A stretch of DNA of 64,000 nucleotides from assembly GCF_945859705.1 (NCBI RefSeq), contig NC_079136.1:2707501-2771500 (forward strand), written 5' to 3'. The position numbers were made by a program, and so were the translations under genes. The notes below the pieces were generated by a model that worked only from the letters and a program-made list of their open reading frames with translations, made no database searches and had not been told where the DNA came from. Positions 10,680 to 22,564 of this stretch are shown here, in pieces (the stretch's first letter is position 1; every line of letters begins with the position of its first letter). The DNA comes from Episyrphus balteatus. Its lineage: Eukaryota; Arthropoda; Insecta; Diptera; Syrphidae.

Positions 10680-13055
10680 TATTGCTGAAAAAAAACATCA
10701 CAAATGAATAAAAATCCTTTGTTTTGTTCGTCTTATTTTTTTTCCTCGATGGTGTTTTCTGTTTGAAAGGATTGTTATATTTTTCACTTTATAATCATCA
10801 TCATAATTCAGGGCACTTGAATCTGGTTTTAGTTGTATATTGCTTCCAGACATATGGAACATTTAACATCCTCCATGTTGATGGGCGATTTATCTTTATT
10901 ATGGTAGTCACCTTTTTGGAGGACTTTTTTTTTTTTTTGTTTTTCTTTATTTGTAGATTGTAGGCAATCTTTTACTCTGCTGGGATTCCCGTTTGAGGAG
11001 GTTGTTGTTGTCGTTGAGGACTTTTTTTTCTTCAAGTCGAAGAAATAATGTGGAGTGCTGCTGCTGCTGCTGGCGCGGGAACGGGAATATCTTATAAGTT
11101 AAGTTGGCCGTTCGTTGTTGTGGTTGAATCGTGTGTGCATAAGTGAGTAGTAGGAGTTTCGCGAGAGAGTTTTAAAATGTATATCGTGTGTTAAATGGCA
11201 AATTGACTGGCCAAATGCAGAATAACACTGAAAGCGTGCTTTATATTTTTGGCGGCAAAATTAAATTATGCCTATTTGTACATAAATATACGTAAACTAT
11301 ATAATAAGTGGGTAGGAAAAGGTATTATAGGTAGGTTGTTTTTGCGTCAAAGGTTCTTGGGTGGATTATGATCACACAAAGTAGAGAGAAAGGTGTTAAT
11401 AAATTTAAAGAAAAATTATGACTATGATTTATCATCAAATCAAATGTTGAGTTTTGCAATATTAAAATATTTCTGCTAGGAAATTGAGATGAAAACTTCA
11501 ACTTTTTCGTATTCTTTTCATTTCAATAGATTTCGCGAACAAATCTGTGAAAGAAGATGACACATTTTTGTATGGAGCCTGGGCGTTCACTTATGAAAAA
11601 AGAGCTAAAATCTTGATTCTGAGCTCCGAAACTTTAAACTCAAATATCTCGAAAACTCCACCAACGTTTTTGAAAATATTTTACCCAAGTAATATGCTTG
11701 ACCTCACCTTTCATTTGATACCAATTTCATTAGTGAACGCACTGGGCCCAAAAGTAAGTGCCATCTGCTTTATTTCGTCATTTACTTGGAAATAAACTCA
11801 CCCAATTTGATGAGTTAAAATTGACTTAAAATCATGTAAATTTGGATTAACTCTGCGATACCACAGGATCAGGATGATCTGATTTAGAGGCTGTGAATTT
11901 GGTTAATCAACATTTCCATGATCTTAGAAATAAGGGGCGTTAGTGCAAACTACTTTTGGGAAAAGTCAAGAAGAATGAAATAGATGGAAAATTTTACGAA
12001 GCGTTTCTGCCAACCTAGAAGAACACTTCTACACAATTGTGGCGGGAATACCATCTGAACCAGCAGTGGATCAAAGAATTTTTGTTCAGTGAAAGAAATA
12101 TTTGTATTAACGCTTAAAGTTTTCAATTGAAAAAAAAAAATTACCCATACACCACAGTGAACGCTAGGTTTAAAATCCTTAAAAGCACTGTTAAGTAATA
12201 TGCAAACATAGGAATAATTTTAACAATGAATTATTTGCAACCAAAAATTTGAAGCCCAAAAATCAGAAAATACATGATGTTGTGACAGCTAATCCTCGTT
12301 TGTTTTGTCTAAATTTGTTTTAGACTTAAAAGACTAAATAAGGAAATCGTATACCTAATATTGATTTTATGCCACCACAATTATTCCCTGTCACACATGG
12401 AATCTTTGCGTGACAATTTTGTCAATCTTTATTGATAAATTCGTTTTTATGTGTTTTATCTCATTTTCAAATTAGAATCAAAGATCAAAATTAATGATTA
12501 TGAAACAAAAGAATCTAACAAAAGTTTATCAAACTATGAGTGAAAGTGTCACACCCGATACGTCACTCATTAAAAGGCAATATTATTTAGAAAAATTGAC
12601 TATTTAGACAATAAATGGCAAAACCTTGGCAACTTATCGTTTAATTATACAAACTGTTTTTAACCAAGGAAGTCTTAAAACGGAGTAATTAAATAATGTA
12701 TGTTGTTATTTGGAAGAAGAAATATATTTAAGGTGATTTCAGTATAATTCGGAAATAACATCCTATCCTCTTTATCAACAAAATTTATAGTTTTCAGAGA
12801 ACCGTCTTTTATTAAGTTGTCGGCACTTCAATATAAATAAGGTATTTTTTTTCCATGCAATTTTGTAAAAATGCATTTTATTCATTGCAATATTTCCTTT
12901 TCTTAAACACAAACAAAAACCGACATCTATACTTCTTCTTTCTTTCTACATAATTCACATCCAATAGAAAACGAAAATTAATGTCCAATCTCTGAATAGC
13001 AATAAATCAGCTAGAGATCATTTATAATCTCAGTTATTACCACAGCGCAATCACC
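10680..13055. other. no confident gene; contains one dispersed repeat
   Basis: Nothing coding is recognised. The 10720-11180 part has a GCT repeat patch and GC-richer sequence that could be regulatory. A dispersed repeat lies at 11590-11800. Near 12150 is a short sequence (CATACACCACAGTG) that recurs near 17490 and 29000. Confidence 0.4.
11590..11800 (+). repeat. dispersed repeat shared with 48080-48300
   Basis: Both stretches carry ACTCAAATATCTCGAAA, then TTTTTGAAAATATTT, then CTTTCATTTGATACC or a close variant, then CTGGGCCCAAAA, in the same order and spacing. They are diverged copies of one element of unknown class, with no protein or terminal repeats visible. Confidence 0.6.
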
Positions 13056-13175
13056 ACGCCAAGTCAACGGCGTATACAAGGGGGGGGGGGTCACGGGGTC
13101 ATGACCCCCCCCCCAAGAACTCAGAACTTAAAAAAGAATTTGTTATGTGATACTGAAATCTCTTGAGTAAGATTA

Positions 13176-13794
13176 CACCGCCACACAAAATAAAAAAAGT
13201 GCCATGTACCAGGAACCAGACCTATCTTTCTATATATATTTTTTATGGCACGTTGAATCCGAATTTCAAATCCGTTTGGCCCGGTCACCCTCCAGTTTTG
13301 AGCTGTGAATGCATTTTGTTTGGATTTTTATGACTTTTTTTGAGTTTTTTGCATTTATCTCAAAATTGAAGGGTGTTCGGGCAAAACGGACTTGAAATTC
13401 GAATTCAGCGGGTCCAAAAACATATAGAAAGATATGTCTGGTTCCTGGTACATGGAACTTTTTTTTTGTGTGCCGGGGATGAAAGCGACATTTCGCGTTA
13501 ATATGTTGTATGTACCAGGAACAAGACCCGTCTTTCTATATGTTTTTGGACCTGCTGAATTCGAATTTCAAGTCCGTTTTGCCCGGTCACCCTCCAGTTT
13601 TGAGAAAAATGTAAAAAAGACCCCGAAAAAGGCAAAAAACTTCCTTTTTTTGAGTTTTTTGCATTTTACTCAAAACTGGAGGGTGACAGGGCAAACGGAC
13701 TTGAAATTCGGATTCAGCGTGCCATAAAAAATATATATAGAAAGATAGGTCTGGTTCCTGGTACATGGCACTTTTTTTATTTTGTGTGCCGGTG
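13176..13794. mobile_element. foldback MITE built of four alternating units, TTA-flanked
   Basis: The ends CACCGCCACACAAAATAAAA and TTTTATTTTGTGTGCCGGTG are inverted repeats flanked by TTA (13173-13175 and 13795-13797). Inside, a unit of about 150 bp containing TACCAGGAACCAGAC, AATTTCAA(G/A)TCCGTTT and CACCCTCCAGTTTTGAG occurs four times in alternating orientation. Frames read across it are incidental. The TTA duplication suggests a PIF/Harbinger-type MITE. Confidence 0.7.
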
Positions 13795-15569
13795 TTATTT
13801 TCAAAATGTTGAAGTTTTAGAACATGAACGAAAATTAAAAGTAAAAAAAATGTTTGGTATTCAAACAAACTATTTTACCATATTTTGGGGATGTGGTCAT
13901 ATCTTTAGCGAACGCTATGCTGGATTAGGATTATTTTGATTCGTTCGATAATATTAGTTGAGCTGTGCAGTTGAGTTTTGTATGGAAACAAAATCCGGAT
14001 AAGTACCTATTATATTCAAAGCTTTTTAAAAGAAATTGAATCTGGTAGGTACACAAAAATAATATCTTAAGGGCAAGACAAGACACTGCTTACCAGCAAA
14101 TAAAAGAAGCAGCCATATCTTCTATTTTTTTATATGATGAAGTGAATAAAATATGATTTAAATAGGGAAGCTTTCTGTGGCCTTGCTGTGTGGAGGTCAA
14201 TTCTGTTGATAAAATTCGTCATCGGCAAAATGTTAAAGAAGGATATCATTTCTCAAATCTTTTTAGTTTTTTGCAATGTTCCAGTTCAATACATCATTTG
14301 TCTGATAAAATTTGGTGAATTTTGTTTGCTTACAGAATATAACAGTATTTTGTACCTACATACAGGGTAGCTGATGAATATCGCTACATTAAAAAATTCA
14401 AATAACTTTTTTTTCAGTGTATGGAATTTATTTTTCTTTTTTTCATGTTAAAGCGCATTCAATTTTATTAAATATAGCTTAATTAGTTTTAAAAATAATG
14501 GATTTTAAATGCCTTCTCTGGTCGTTAATGCATGTGAGGTGCCTTAAAAAAAAGTTGTTTTTTGAAGATTTGAGACAGGAATAACCGCAAATATTTCGCG
14601 AATGAATTATTTTATTTTATTCAAATTTGTTGGTTTTGCTTTGCGGCCTTCCTGCTTACAATAAACTCAAAAAAAAAAGTCGGATGCAGTAAGTGCAAGC
14701 GATTTGGGGTTTCAACGGAATGGTAAAATCATGCATATGAGCTTATCGGAAAATTTTCGTAGGAATTCTGCGAAAACATTATCCATTTTCTATTATGCAT
14801 TTTTGTTAAATCTAAATACCAATCTGTAAAATAAAAAAAAAATTAACCAGATTCACTAAGTAGAAAAAAAGTTATTAAAGTTTTTTTTGGTAGCGGCTTT
14901 CATCAGCCACCCTGTACTAAATTTGCTAGATCTGTTGCATTTTTTGAAACAACTATCGATTTGTTAATCATCAATGGCCAGCCAATTATAGAAGCAATGT
15001 AAGCAACCTTATCTAAGGCAATTTAAATATTATTACATATTAAATATCACTTAGGTTTATCTAACTATTCAAAAAATTAGCCCTAAGTTAGAGCTTATTC
15101 CTAGGAATAAAAGTTTTTTTTATAGTGACATTTATTCTTCTGATAGTCTATCTGACGATTGAAAAAGCATGGCTTAATCTAATAATTACAGCTGAATGTT
15201 TTTTATATTGTAAACCGCTGATTAATACCTGAAAACGGACGAATTCCAAAATATCGCCAAAATTATTTTTTTTGTCTTTCTATTTTAATAGAGGTATTTT
15301 AAATTCCCATACAATTTTAAAACAAAATTTAAAAAAAATTATGTTTTCAAATGCAATTTTTTTACAAAACTTTGCGATTCGTTGGCCTGAGGTTAGGAAG
15401 ACTTTTAATTCAAAAGTTAAAACTGTTATTAAGTAAAAACGATTTTTATTTTAACTTTCTGGGCTATCGGAAAACAATGAACAGTTGTTTTAAGGCAAAT
15501 TATTCAATCGAAGTACTCGTACAGTACATTTTATTTTTAGGAGAGGATAGCCTCAATTGGTCAAAATAA

Positions 15570-15950
15570 AAGCCTAGTACGCTGCTGATAAGAAACGAAA
15601 AATCCCATACAAAAATGAAACAACGAAATGGTAAACCAAAAATTTCGTTCAACTTTTCGTTCTGTAGTACGCTGTTCGGCACAACGAAATTGAAAGTCTA
15701 AACTTCTTTTTCGCACACAAACAATTGCCGGGGACATTCATTGTGTGTGGAAAAATGACATTTTGAGTTTTTTTGTTTGTTTTTGTTGTTCATTTTGTCA
15801 TTGCATGTCTTTCTGCGATGCGTGTTTGCTTTTTTTTCACTTATGTTTTGCAATTTTTGAGTATTTTTCTGTCCAGATTTCGCAAGCATTTCGTTGTCCT
15901 CGTGGAGACCGACGAAAAATTTGGTTTCACATCAGCAGCGTTCTAGGCTT
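15570..15950. mobile_element. palindromic MITE, AGCCTAG family, copy 2
   Basis: The ends AAGCCTAGTACGCTGCTGAT and ATCAGCAGCGTTCTAGGCTT are flanked by TAA (15567-15569 and 15951-15953). TTTCGTT/AACGAAA motifs recur inside. It is the same family as 3926-4172 and is likewise nested in a hAT element. Confidence 0.7.
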
Positions 15951-16174
15951 TAAGGCTTAACGCTAAACTTAAACGAATCTCATACCGTTTTTGTTCGGTT
16001 ATTTTTAGAACTACATTCGGAACTTTTCGATTCGAAATGCAAGACGCACAAATTTTAATGTTTAATAATTCAAAAAGCCCATTTTCAGGTTTATGCCTGC
16101 TTTCAAAACTTTTGAAAAAAAAATTGGCATGACCCCCCCCAAGAAGCAAACCTGTATACGCCCCTGACGCCAAG

Positions 16175-18718
16175 GCACAAGAATGGAACAACCGGTAGCC
16201 AAAATAGAGGTGATGCTCTTCACAATGGACCTGTGCCCGGGCTCCAGAGCTTCTCCGCATACACACTTTCCCCCCAAGGAAAAAGGTAATAATTTAATAT
16301 TTTGTAGCTAATTTTTCTTTGTGTCCACAGTAAATTGGCTTTCAGTCGACAAAAGGTAATTATTTAAGGTTGCTATGCAAAAAAAAAGAAGAGAAACAAA
16401 AAAATTACCAAAATAAAAAAAAAGACACGAATCCCGGTCCAGATGAAGCCGCAGAGGAGCGTGGTCGATTTGCAGAAGCGCATCTTTAATTTTGGTTTGT
16501 TTTTTTATTTTTTTGTATTTTGGTCCCGACTACCGTGTTACATCTCGAACGATGAACAGCAGCCAGCTTAAGACTACCGTGCGTTAAGCCACTGTGTTGG
16601 GATCAAACCATGCGGACGGGTCCAAGACCGAGACCAAGACCAAGACCAATTGTGCACGCAACCTCCCCAGATGAAGATATATGGAGTTCTTAACATGTTC
16701 TTCTTCTTCTTGCCTTCTTGCTTTTTTCTTGTCCAAGAGGCCTGATTGCAAATTACTACTATTACCAGATGCGAATGACTTCTGTTTTGTGTCAGTCTGT
16801 TTTGCTGGCGATGGTGTTGCTCCAATGTTATGCGGTGGAGACAATTATTGTGGAATCGTGGTCTGTGGACTCTGTTTTGGATATTTTTAAAATTGAATAC
16901 AAAAAAAAAAAAGAAGAACAAAAAAAATCTTTATCCGTGTCAGTAATTAGTTCTGGCAATTTTATGTTCTCAAAGCTGAAATATTGGAATGGATGTTATT
17001 TCCGAATTCTACAGAAATCACCTTAAATGTATTTGTATGTACAAATAATGAATACTCCTCTAATTACTAAAATTCGTTTTGGACTTCCTTGGATTAAAAT
17101 AGTTTTATAAGTTATGCTTCATTTAGGCACACGAGTGACAAGTTAACATTTTGACATACTTCTGCATCAGCGAGTTCTATTCTTCTTCAAGCTCCTCAAT
17201 AGTTTTACACAATCCTGTGCATTTTCTTAATTGATTTGAAATCTTTCGAGGACCTCCTTGTCTTCCAATGTCATTTATATTTTTTACTTGTTTAGGGAAA
17301 GCATTGGTTTCGTATAAAAAAAAAATGATCAAAACTATTATTACAATGGAGATGGTGCAGTAATCTTCGTAGTTTTTTTTTTATTAATTGTATATAGTTT
17401 AATAAACTTGCACCTGTCGGATAATACCATGATTTTATGAGATATTTAAGATTAATCGCGTTTTTAAGCTTTATTTTACTAAACGTGCACTGTGGCGTAT
17501 GCGGAACATTTTTTTTTTTTTATAAAATTTTGAATTTTTATATTTTATTTGCGAGCACGAAAAAGGGGGGCAAGGTAGCCTAAATAGACTTTATGTTAAC
17601 TTAAAAAAAGAGGAGCTTGTAAAGTTGGTTTACGGAGGATAATTTTACGTGATAACGTCATAAGAAAACAGGTTGTGTGCTTTTGTTAAAAAAATGATCT
17701 AAAAATTATTTATTGGTCAACTTTGTAAAAAAAAATTATAGAATAATAAATCTTTTAGTAAAGTATTTAAACTAAAGATTAAGATTTACATGTTTATGTC
17801 TATAAATACAATCGTAATGTATTTTTTTTTTTTTTTTCATTACATCAATTTTTTTTATATGAAAAGCTTGAAACAAAATTACGCCATTAAAAAGTTTAAT
17901 ATTTTTTCTAAAGAACAAAGCCATACTTAAATTTTTACAATGCGTAAAAAGTTTAAAATAATTTATTGAAAACAATCATTTTTGATGAAAAATGCAAAAA
18001 AATCAATCTTTATTGTTCTTCTCAAAAATTAATAAATTTTATACCATGTGAAAGCTTATTATTTCACCTTTCATATGATGTTTCAATGATATTTGTACGA
18101 TGCCAACAAAAAAATGTAAGAATTTTTTAAAGCCAACCATGTCGAAATTTCAAACTGTACGGTACGGTACTTCCCATACTGGTGGCTGGTTTGGTAATGG
18201 GCAATAGTGTTTTAAGATATTTCTCATATTTTCAAATTTAACATTGTGTAGCTTGTAAAGGTAATGTCATCAGAATCATCAGAATGCTCGATAAAGTTTA
18301 ATTAAATTTGTATTTGCTCTACATCAAAAGATGTAAGGTATTGGAAAATGAAACTTTATTTTACCGCTATCTCAACATTGTGAATACGAAATCGATTTTA
18401 ATTTTATAAAAAATAGTCCTGGCTATTATCTATCTACATTTATTTATCTGTTAAATAAAAAAAATATAAAAATAAAAAACAGCTAAAAACTGTAAAAAAA
18501 ACTTGAGTTAACAAAACTTGTTTTCCCGTTTTTCAATCAAAAATCATTTTAGAGTACCAATTTTTTGCACATCAATGTGCATGGTCATAACCTATATATA
18601 TTTTATAAGTTTTAGATTTTTTGATGACTCTAAACAATTGCTAAAAGGGTTTGGTTCCAAATCAGAAAAAAAAGCCCTATTTTTTCAAATTTTTATTCCA
18701 ATCTAGGGGGCGTCTCCA
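16175..18718. other. no confident gene; fragment of a family-1 5' end
   Basis: The part 16180-16880 is less AT-rich and contains a short CCAAGA/CCGAGA repeat near 16620, but no recognisable coding sequence. At 17284-17360 there is a 5' fragment of family 1 (TTACTTG, GCATTGGTTTCGT, ACAATGGAGATGG). From 17360 to 18718 the DNA is AT-rich with long homopolymers and nothing else that I can identify. Confidence 0.4.
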
Positions 18719-20326
18719 ATTTTTACTTGCGATATAGGTACTATATATCAAGTTATGCATTAGTACAAAAAAAAAAGTTGAGATAACATTTTTCCATGAC
18801 ATTACGATGATAGACAATGCCAAAAAAGTGGGTCCCGGAAGTCCGTCTGTCTGTCAGTCTGTCAGTCTGTCAGTCTGTCAGTCTGTCAGTCTGTCAGTCT
18901 GTCAGTCTGTCAGTCTGTCAGTCTGTCAGTCTGTCAGTCTGTCAGTCTGTCAGTCTGTCAGTCTGTCAGTCTGTCAGTCTGTCAGTCTGTCAGTCTGTCA
19001 GTCTGTCAGTCTGTCAGTCTGTCAGTCTGTCAGTCTGTCAGTCTGTCAGTCTGTCAGTCTGTCAGTCTGTCAGTCTGTCAGTCTGTCAGTCTGTCAGTCT
19101 GTCAGTCTGTCAGTCTGTCAGTCTGTCAGTCTGTCAGTCTGTCAGTCTGTCAGTCTGTCAGTCTGTCAGTCTGTCAGTCTGTCAGTCTGTCAGTCTGTCA
19201 GTCTGTCAGTCTGTCAGTCTGTCAGTCTGTCAGTCTGTCAGTCTGTCAGTCTGTCAGTCTGTCAGTCTGTCAGTCTGTCAGTCTGTCAGTCTGTCAGTCT
19301 GTCAGTCTGTCAGTCTGTCAGTCTGTCAGTCTGTCAGTCTGTCAGTCTGTCAGTCTGTCAGTCTGTCAGTCTGTCAGTCTGTCAGTCTGTCAGTCTGTCA
19401 GTCTGTCAGTCTGTCAGTCTGTCAGTCTGTCAGTCTGTCAGTCTGTCAGTCTGTCAGTCTGTCAGTCTGTCAGTCTGTCAGTCTGTCAGTCTGTCAGTCT
19501 GTCAGTCTGTCAGTCTGTCTGTCAGTCTGTCTGTCTGTCTGTATAAGGAGCTACAGCCTAAACGGATGGACCGATTAATGTCAAACTTGGTATGTAGCGT
19601 TATTTGGCGACTCTCCAGAGGGGTTTTTGGAATTAATTTTTTTGGACCAAAAATAACGGTACTTGTCATATACCGATTTTAGTAAAATTGAAATATCTCG
19701 AAAACGGCTCTAACGATTTTGTCTAAAAAAATTCAAATGTTAGTTTTAAGCTAAAGTCTATCTTTCAATAGAAAAAAAAATTTTTGAAAATCATTATTAA
19801 CGGTACCTGCCATAGAACCGTTTTTTTTCAAATCCGATTATCTCCGAAACTGCTTATTCGATTTCAACGAAACTTTTTGTGAAGAAGCATTTATATAATT
19901 TAAATATAAGCCAAAAATAAAATTTGGAAAACAATAATTTTTGGATTTTTAAAAAAAATTTGAAAATTTTTTTTTGAAAAATCAAATTTTCGAAAACGGG
20001 ACATTGAACTTTTTTGAAATTTTGTTTTTAGATGTTGATTAGTGATTTCTACCAAATGGCATACTAATTTTATTTTAAAACTTTTTTTCCAAAAAAATAT
20101 TTATAAAAATTTAGTTTTTTTAAAAAACGGCTCTAACGATTTTGAAAATTTTTTTGCTAAAAATGCATGTTAATATATCAATCAAAACTGCATACTTGTT
20201 TTGGAGGGCAATTTAATTTCAGATTTTATTTTATTTTTTTTCTATATAAAAAGTCTTAAAAATTTAAGCAACTTTAACTCTAAGAGCAAGTTCGTGCGAC
20301 CCAGTCGTGCATTTTATTTTTTCTAG
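18719..20326 (+). mobile_element. Helitron/Helentron-like (DINE-like) element, family 1, copy B
   Basis: It starts TTTTTACTTGCGATATAGG and has the family blocks ATTACGATGATAG and AATGCCAAAAAAGTGGG. The GTCY microsatellite follows, hugely expanded. The two AACGGTACYTG blocks come next. It ends with CGACCCAGTCG-TGCATTTTATTTTTTCTAG, in which GCGAC/GTCG can form a small hairpin just before a terminal CTAG, the Helitron 3' signature. It encodes no protein; the 291- and 253-residue frames are translations of the microsatellite. Confidence 0.65.
18845..19542 (+). repeat. (GTCTGTCA)n array, about 0.7 kb
   Basis: The 8-mer GTCTGTCA repeats without visible interruption from 18849 to 19512, which is 83 units, flanked by GTCT-only units on both sides. 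Every frame is open on the plus strand, giving a repetitive S-V-C-Q-S-V-S-L peptide that should not be annotated as protein. The array occupies the place of the short GTCY microsatellite in the sibling elements, so it is a local expansion. Confidence 0.95.
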
Positions 20327-21381
20327 GGACCACCCTAGTGTACATAGTAAAACAGCATATTTTACTTATTCCCAATATCTTAAAATCTATATTTAGGGAC
20401 AAAAAACTTTTTTTACACCTTCAGCTATTGCAGAAATTTAAGCGCCGTGAATTTTCAACTGATTTTAGGGTTTTTTGCGAGATGATCAAAATGGTAGTTA
20501 CTCCAAGAGACAAATTTTTGACTGTTGATTTTAACCTCAGCATTGAACTGCATTATTTTCCCCACATTTAGGTCCCTCCGAGTATTCTCAAAAATTGAGT
20601 TGGTTTACATCTGCGAAATACCTTTACTGCCTAGCCTAATACAAATCTGATTAAACTCCCGCGCCATCAAAATGAAAATCTTCAACTTAAATTTATACTT
20701 GAGAATATTTTAAACTCCAAACTTAATCGTTTTTTGATCGCATGAAAACATTTCAAAGAAATTAATTCAGGTAAATTGTTTTGTATATATTTTTTCTTTT
20801 CATTTTTAATCCCAGCTTAATCCAAGAGTTTCCCAGAAAAGTAAGTAGATTTTCTTTGCTGCCATATACGAGTCACTATAATGGTGAAGTAATTACTTGA
20901 TATTAAAAAAGGTTGACGCACTTAATGTTCTTGTGTGCGAGAAACATTTTTTTTTTAAATTTTTTTAACTGTTCATTGTTGCTCCCATTTCGTGTGTTGT
21001 CTAAATTATAGTGATTAACGTTAATGACAACCACAAAAATTATGGGTACAAACAGAGCCGTAATTAGGGACAATAGAGCCTGTGTTACAGAATTGAACAT
21101 ACATACAACTTTTTCATGTCTTTAATGGGTATTGGGCTCAAAAGTTACAACCTCTAACTAACTATCGGACTTAGGTGAATTTTCTTAGACTTGTGTGTAT
21201 ACCCATTTATATCCCATTTCCCATGTTGAGTATGGATTGATTTGAGAGGAATTGACACTTAAAAGTCTCCAATATTTGCTACTTAATCTCCACTTTAATT
21301 AGCTTCGACTGTAAAGCTGGCCCTTAATAGACAAATTTGGAGATTTATTGGTGCAGTCTATGAAACTGGAATCACCCAAAT
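20327..21381. other. no gene recognised; left part of hAT element 5
   Basis: AT-rich DNA with no recognisable coding potential. The portion from 21053 onward belongs to the hAT-like element described separately. Confidence 0.4.
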
Positions 21382-22564
21382 AATCAAGGGGCACGGTAGT
21401 GCCCAGCCAAGTTCTCTAGCAACTTTGGCACTACACCCTTATTTACAGGAAACAACTCAGGCCATTTTCGACCCCCCTCTAACTTCCACACCAAATATGC
21501 CAGACATTTCAAACTCGCTACATTTGTTGAGCTGGCCGAACCCAAATTCCTCACAAAATTTCAGCTTCTTACGATGAGTAGTTTCTGAGATATAGGACTT
21601 CAAAAATCGCGAAAACCGTAACTGACTCATTGACTCACTGACTCACTGACAGATCATCAAAATTATGGAGAACTTCCCGCTATCGTAGAATCTTGAAATT
21701 TAGTAGAATAGTAGAGCTGTTAGTTTATATTAAGGAAAAAATTTAAAATCTGAGAATTTCAACCAGGGGGCGTGGCAACCGCCCATTTCCGCTGAATTTT
21801 CATCAAATATTATAGAGCACTTCTGATTATCGTAGAATCTTGAAATTTAGTAGAATGGTAGAGCTGGTAGTTTATACAAAGGAAAAAATTTAAAATTTGA
21901 GAATTTTCGCCAGGGGGCGTGGTAACCGCCCATTTTCGCTTAATTTACATCAAATACTTTAGAGCACTTCTGATTATCGTAGAATCTTGAAACTTGGTAA
22001 AATGGTAGATCTGGTAGTTATTACAAAAGAAAAAATTTTAAATTTGAGAATTTTAGACAAGGGGCGTGGTAACCGCCCATTTTATCTGAATTTTCATCAA
22101 TTATAGAGATTTTAATTTCTACAGCAAAACCTTGCAAAGTGAAATCACAACAAAAACATTACTGTTAAAAAAAGAGCCAAGTTCTCCTATGTTGAAATTA
22201 TGCTAGCACAAAAAGTACTGAAATGTAAAAGTGTACAAAGTTCTAAAGCTTGGCTTTAAATTTGTATAAATAAAATTTTGCTTGTTTACTTGGCAATTTT
22301 TCAAATAACTTTAAAAATCGGTAATTTAAAGTTAAATTGCCAAGGGAACAACCAAAATTTTATTTATACAAATTTAAAGCCAAGCCTTAGAACTTTGTAC
22401 ACTTTTACATTTCAGTACTTTTTGTGCTAGCATAATTTCAACATAGGAGAACTTGGCTTTTTTTTTAACAGTAATGTTTTTGTTGTGATACATTTTTCAT
22501 GGCGCCCCTTTTCTTATCCGGCCTTGAAGTGTGTCCCTTAAAGTTTGCCAAACTTACGGCCCTG
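21053..22564. mobile_element. probable hAT element 5, host of family-2 copy 2
   Basis: The left end CAGAGCCGTAATTAGGG (21053) and right end CTTACGGCCCTG (to 22564; complement CAGGGCCGTAAG) are inverted repeats of hAT type. The flanking 8-mers GGTACAAA and ACTACAAG agree at five of eight positions, consistent with a decayed duplication. Most of the interior is the inserted Helentron-like element at 21382-22489. Confidence 0.45.
21382..22489 (-). mobile_element. Helentron-like element, family 2, copy 2
   Basis: This is the reverse-complement counterpart of 6398-7802. It begins AATCAAGGGGCACGG with the terminal hairpin, followed by the conserved block, a GACTCACT microsatellite, about three 147-bp units (near 21766, 21911 and 22057) and the terminal palindrome at 22144-22489. 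The number of 147-bp units is lower than in copy 1. Confidence 0.65.

Larger units (their letters stand above)
13065..16166. mobile_element. non-autonomous hAT element 2, about 3.1 kb
   Basis: The left end CAACGGCGTATACAAGG (13065) and right end CCTGTATACGCCCCTG (to 16166) are imperfect inverted repeats. The sequence ACGCCAAG flanks both (13056-13063 and 16167-16174), with one extra T on the left. As in element 1, G and C runs lie just inside each end (13081-13115 and 16132-16140). No transposase is encoded. Two palindromic MITEs are nested inside (13176-13794 and 15570-15950). Confidence 0.75.

Noticed and set aside
13434..13868. Frames of 93-97 residues on both strands
   Set aside because: They lie entirely within the alternating-unit foldback MITE.
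18845..19542. CRISPR array
   Set aside because: Repeats are contiguous 8-mers without spacers, in a eukaryotic transposon.
18807..19682. Long open frames (291 and 253 residues) of S-V-C-Q-S-V-S-L repeats
   Set aside because: They are translations of an 8-bp microsatellite open in every plus-strand frame; no start context or domain.
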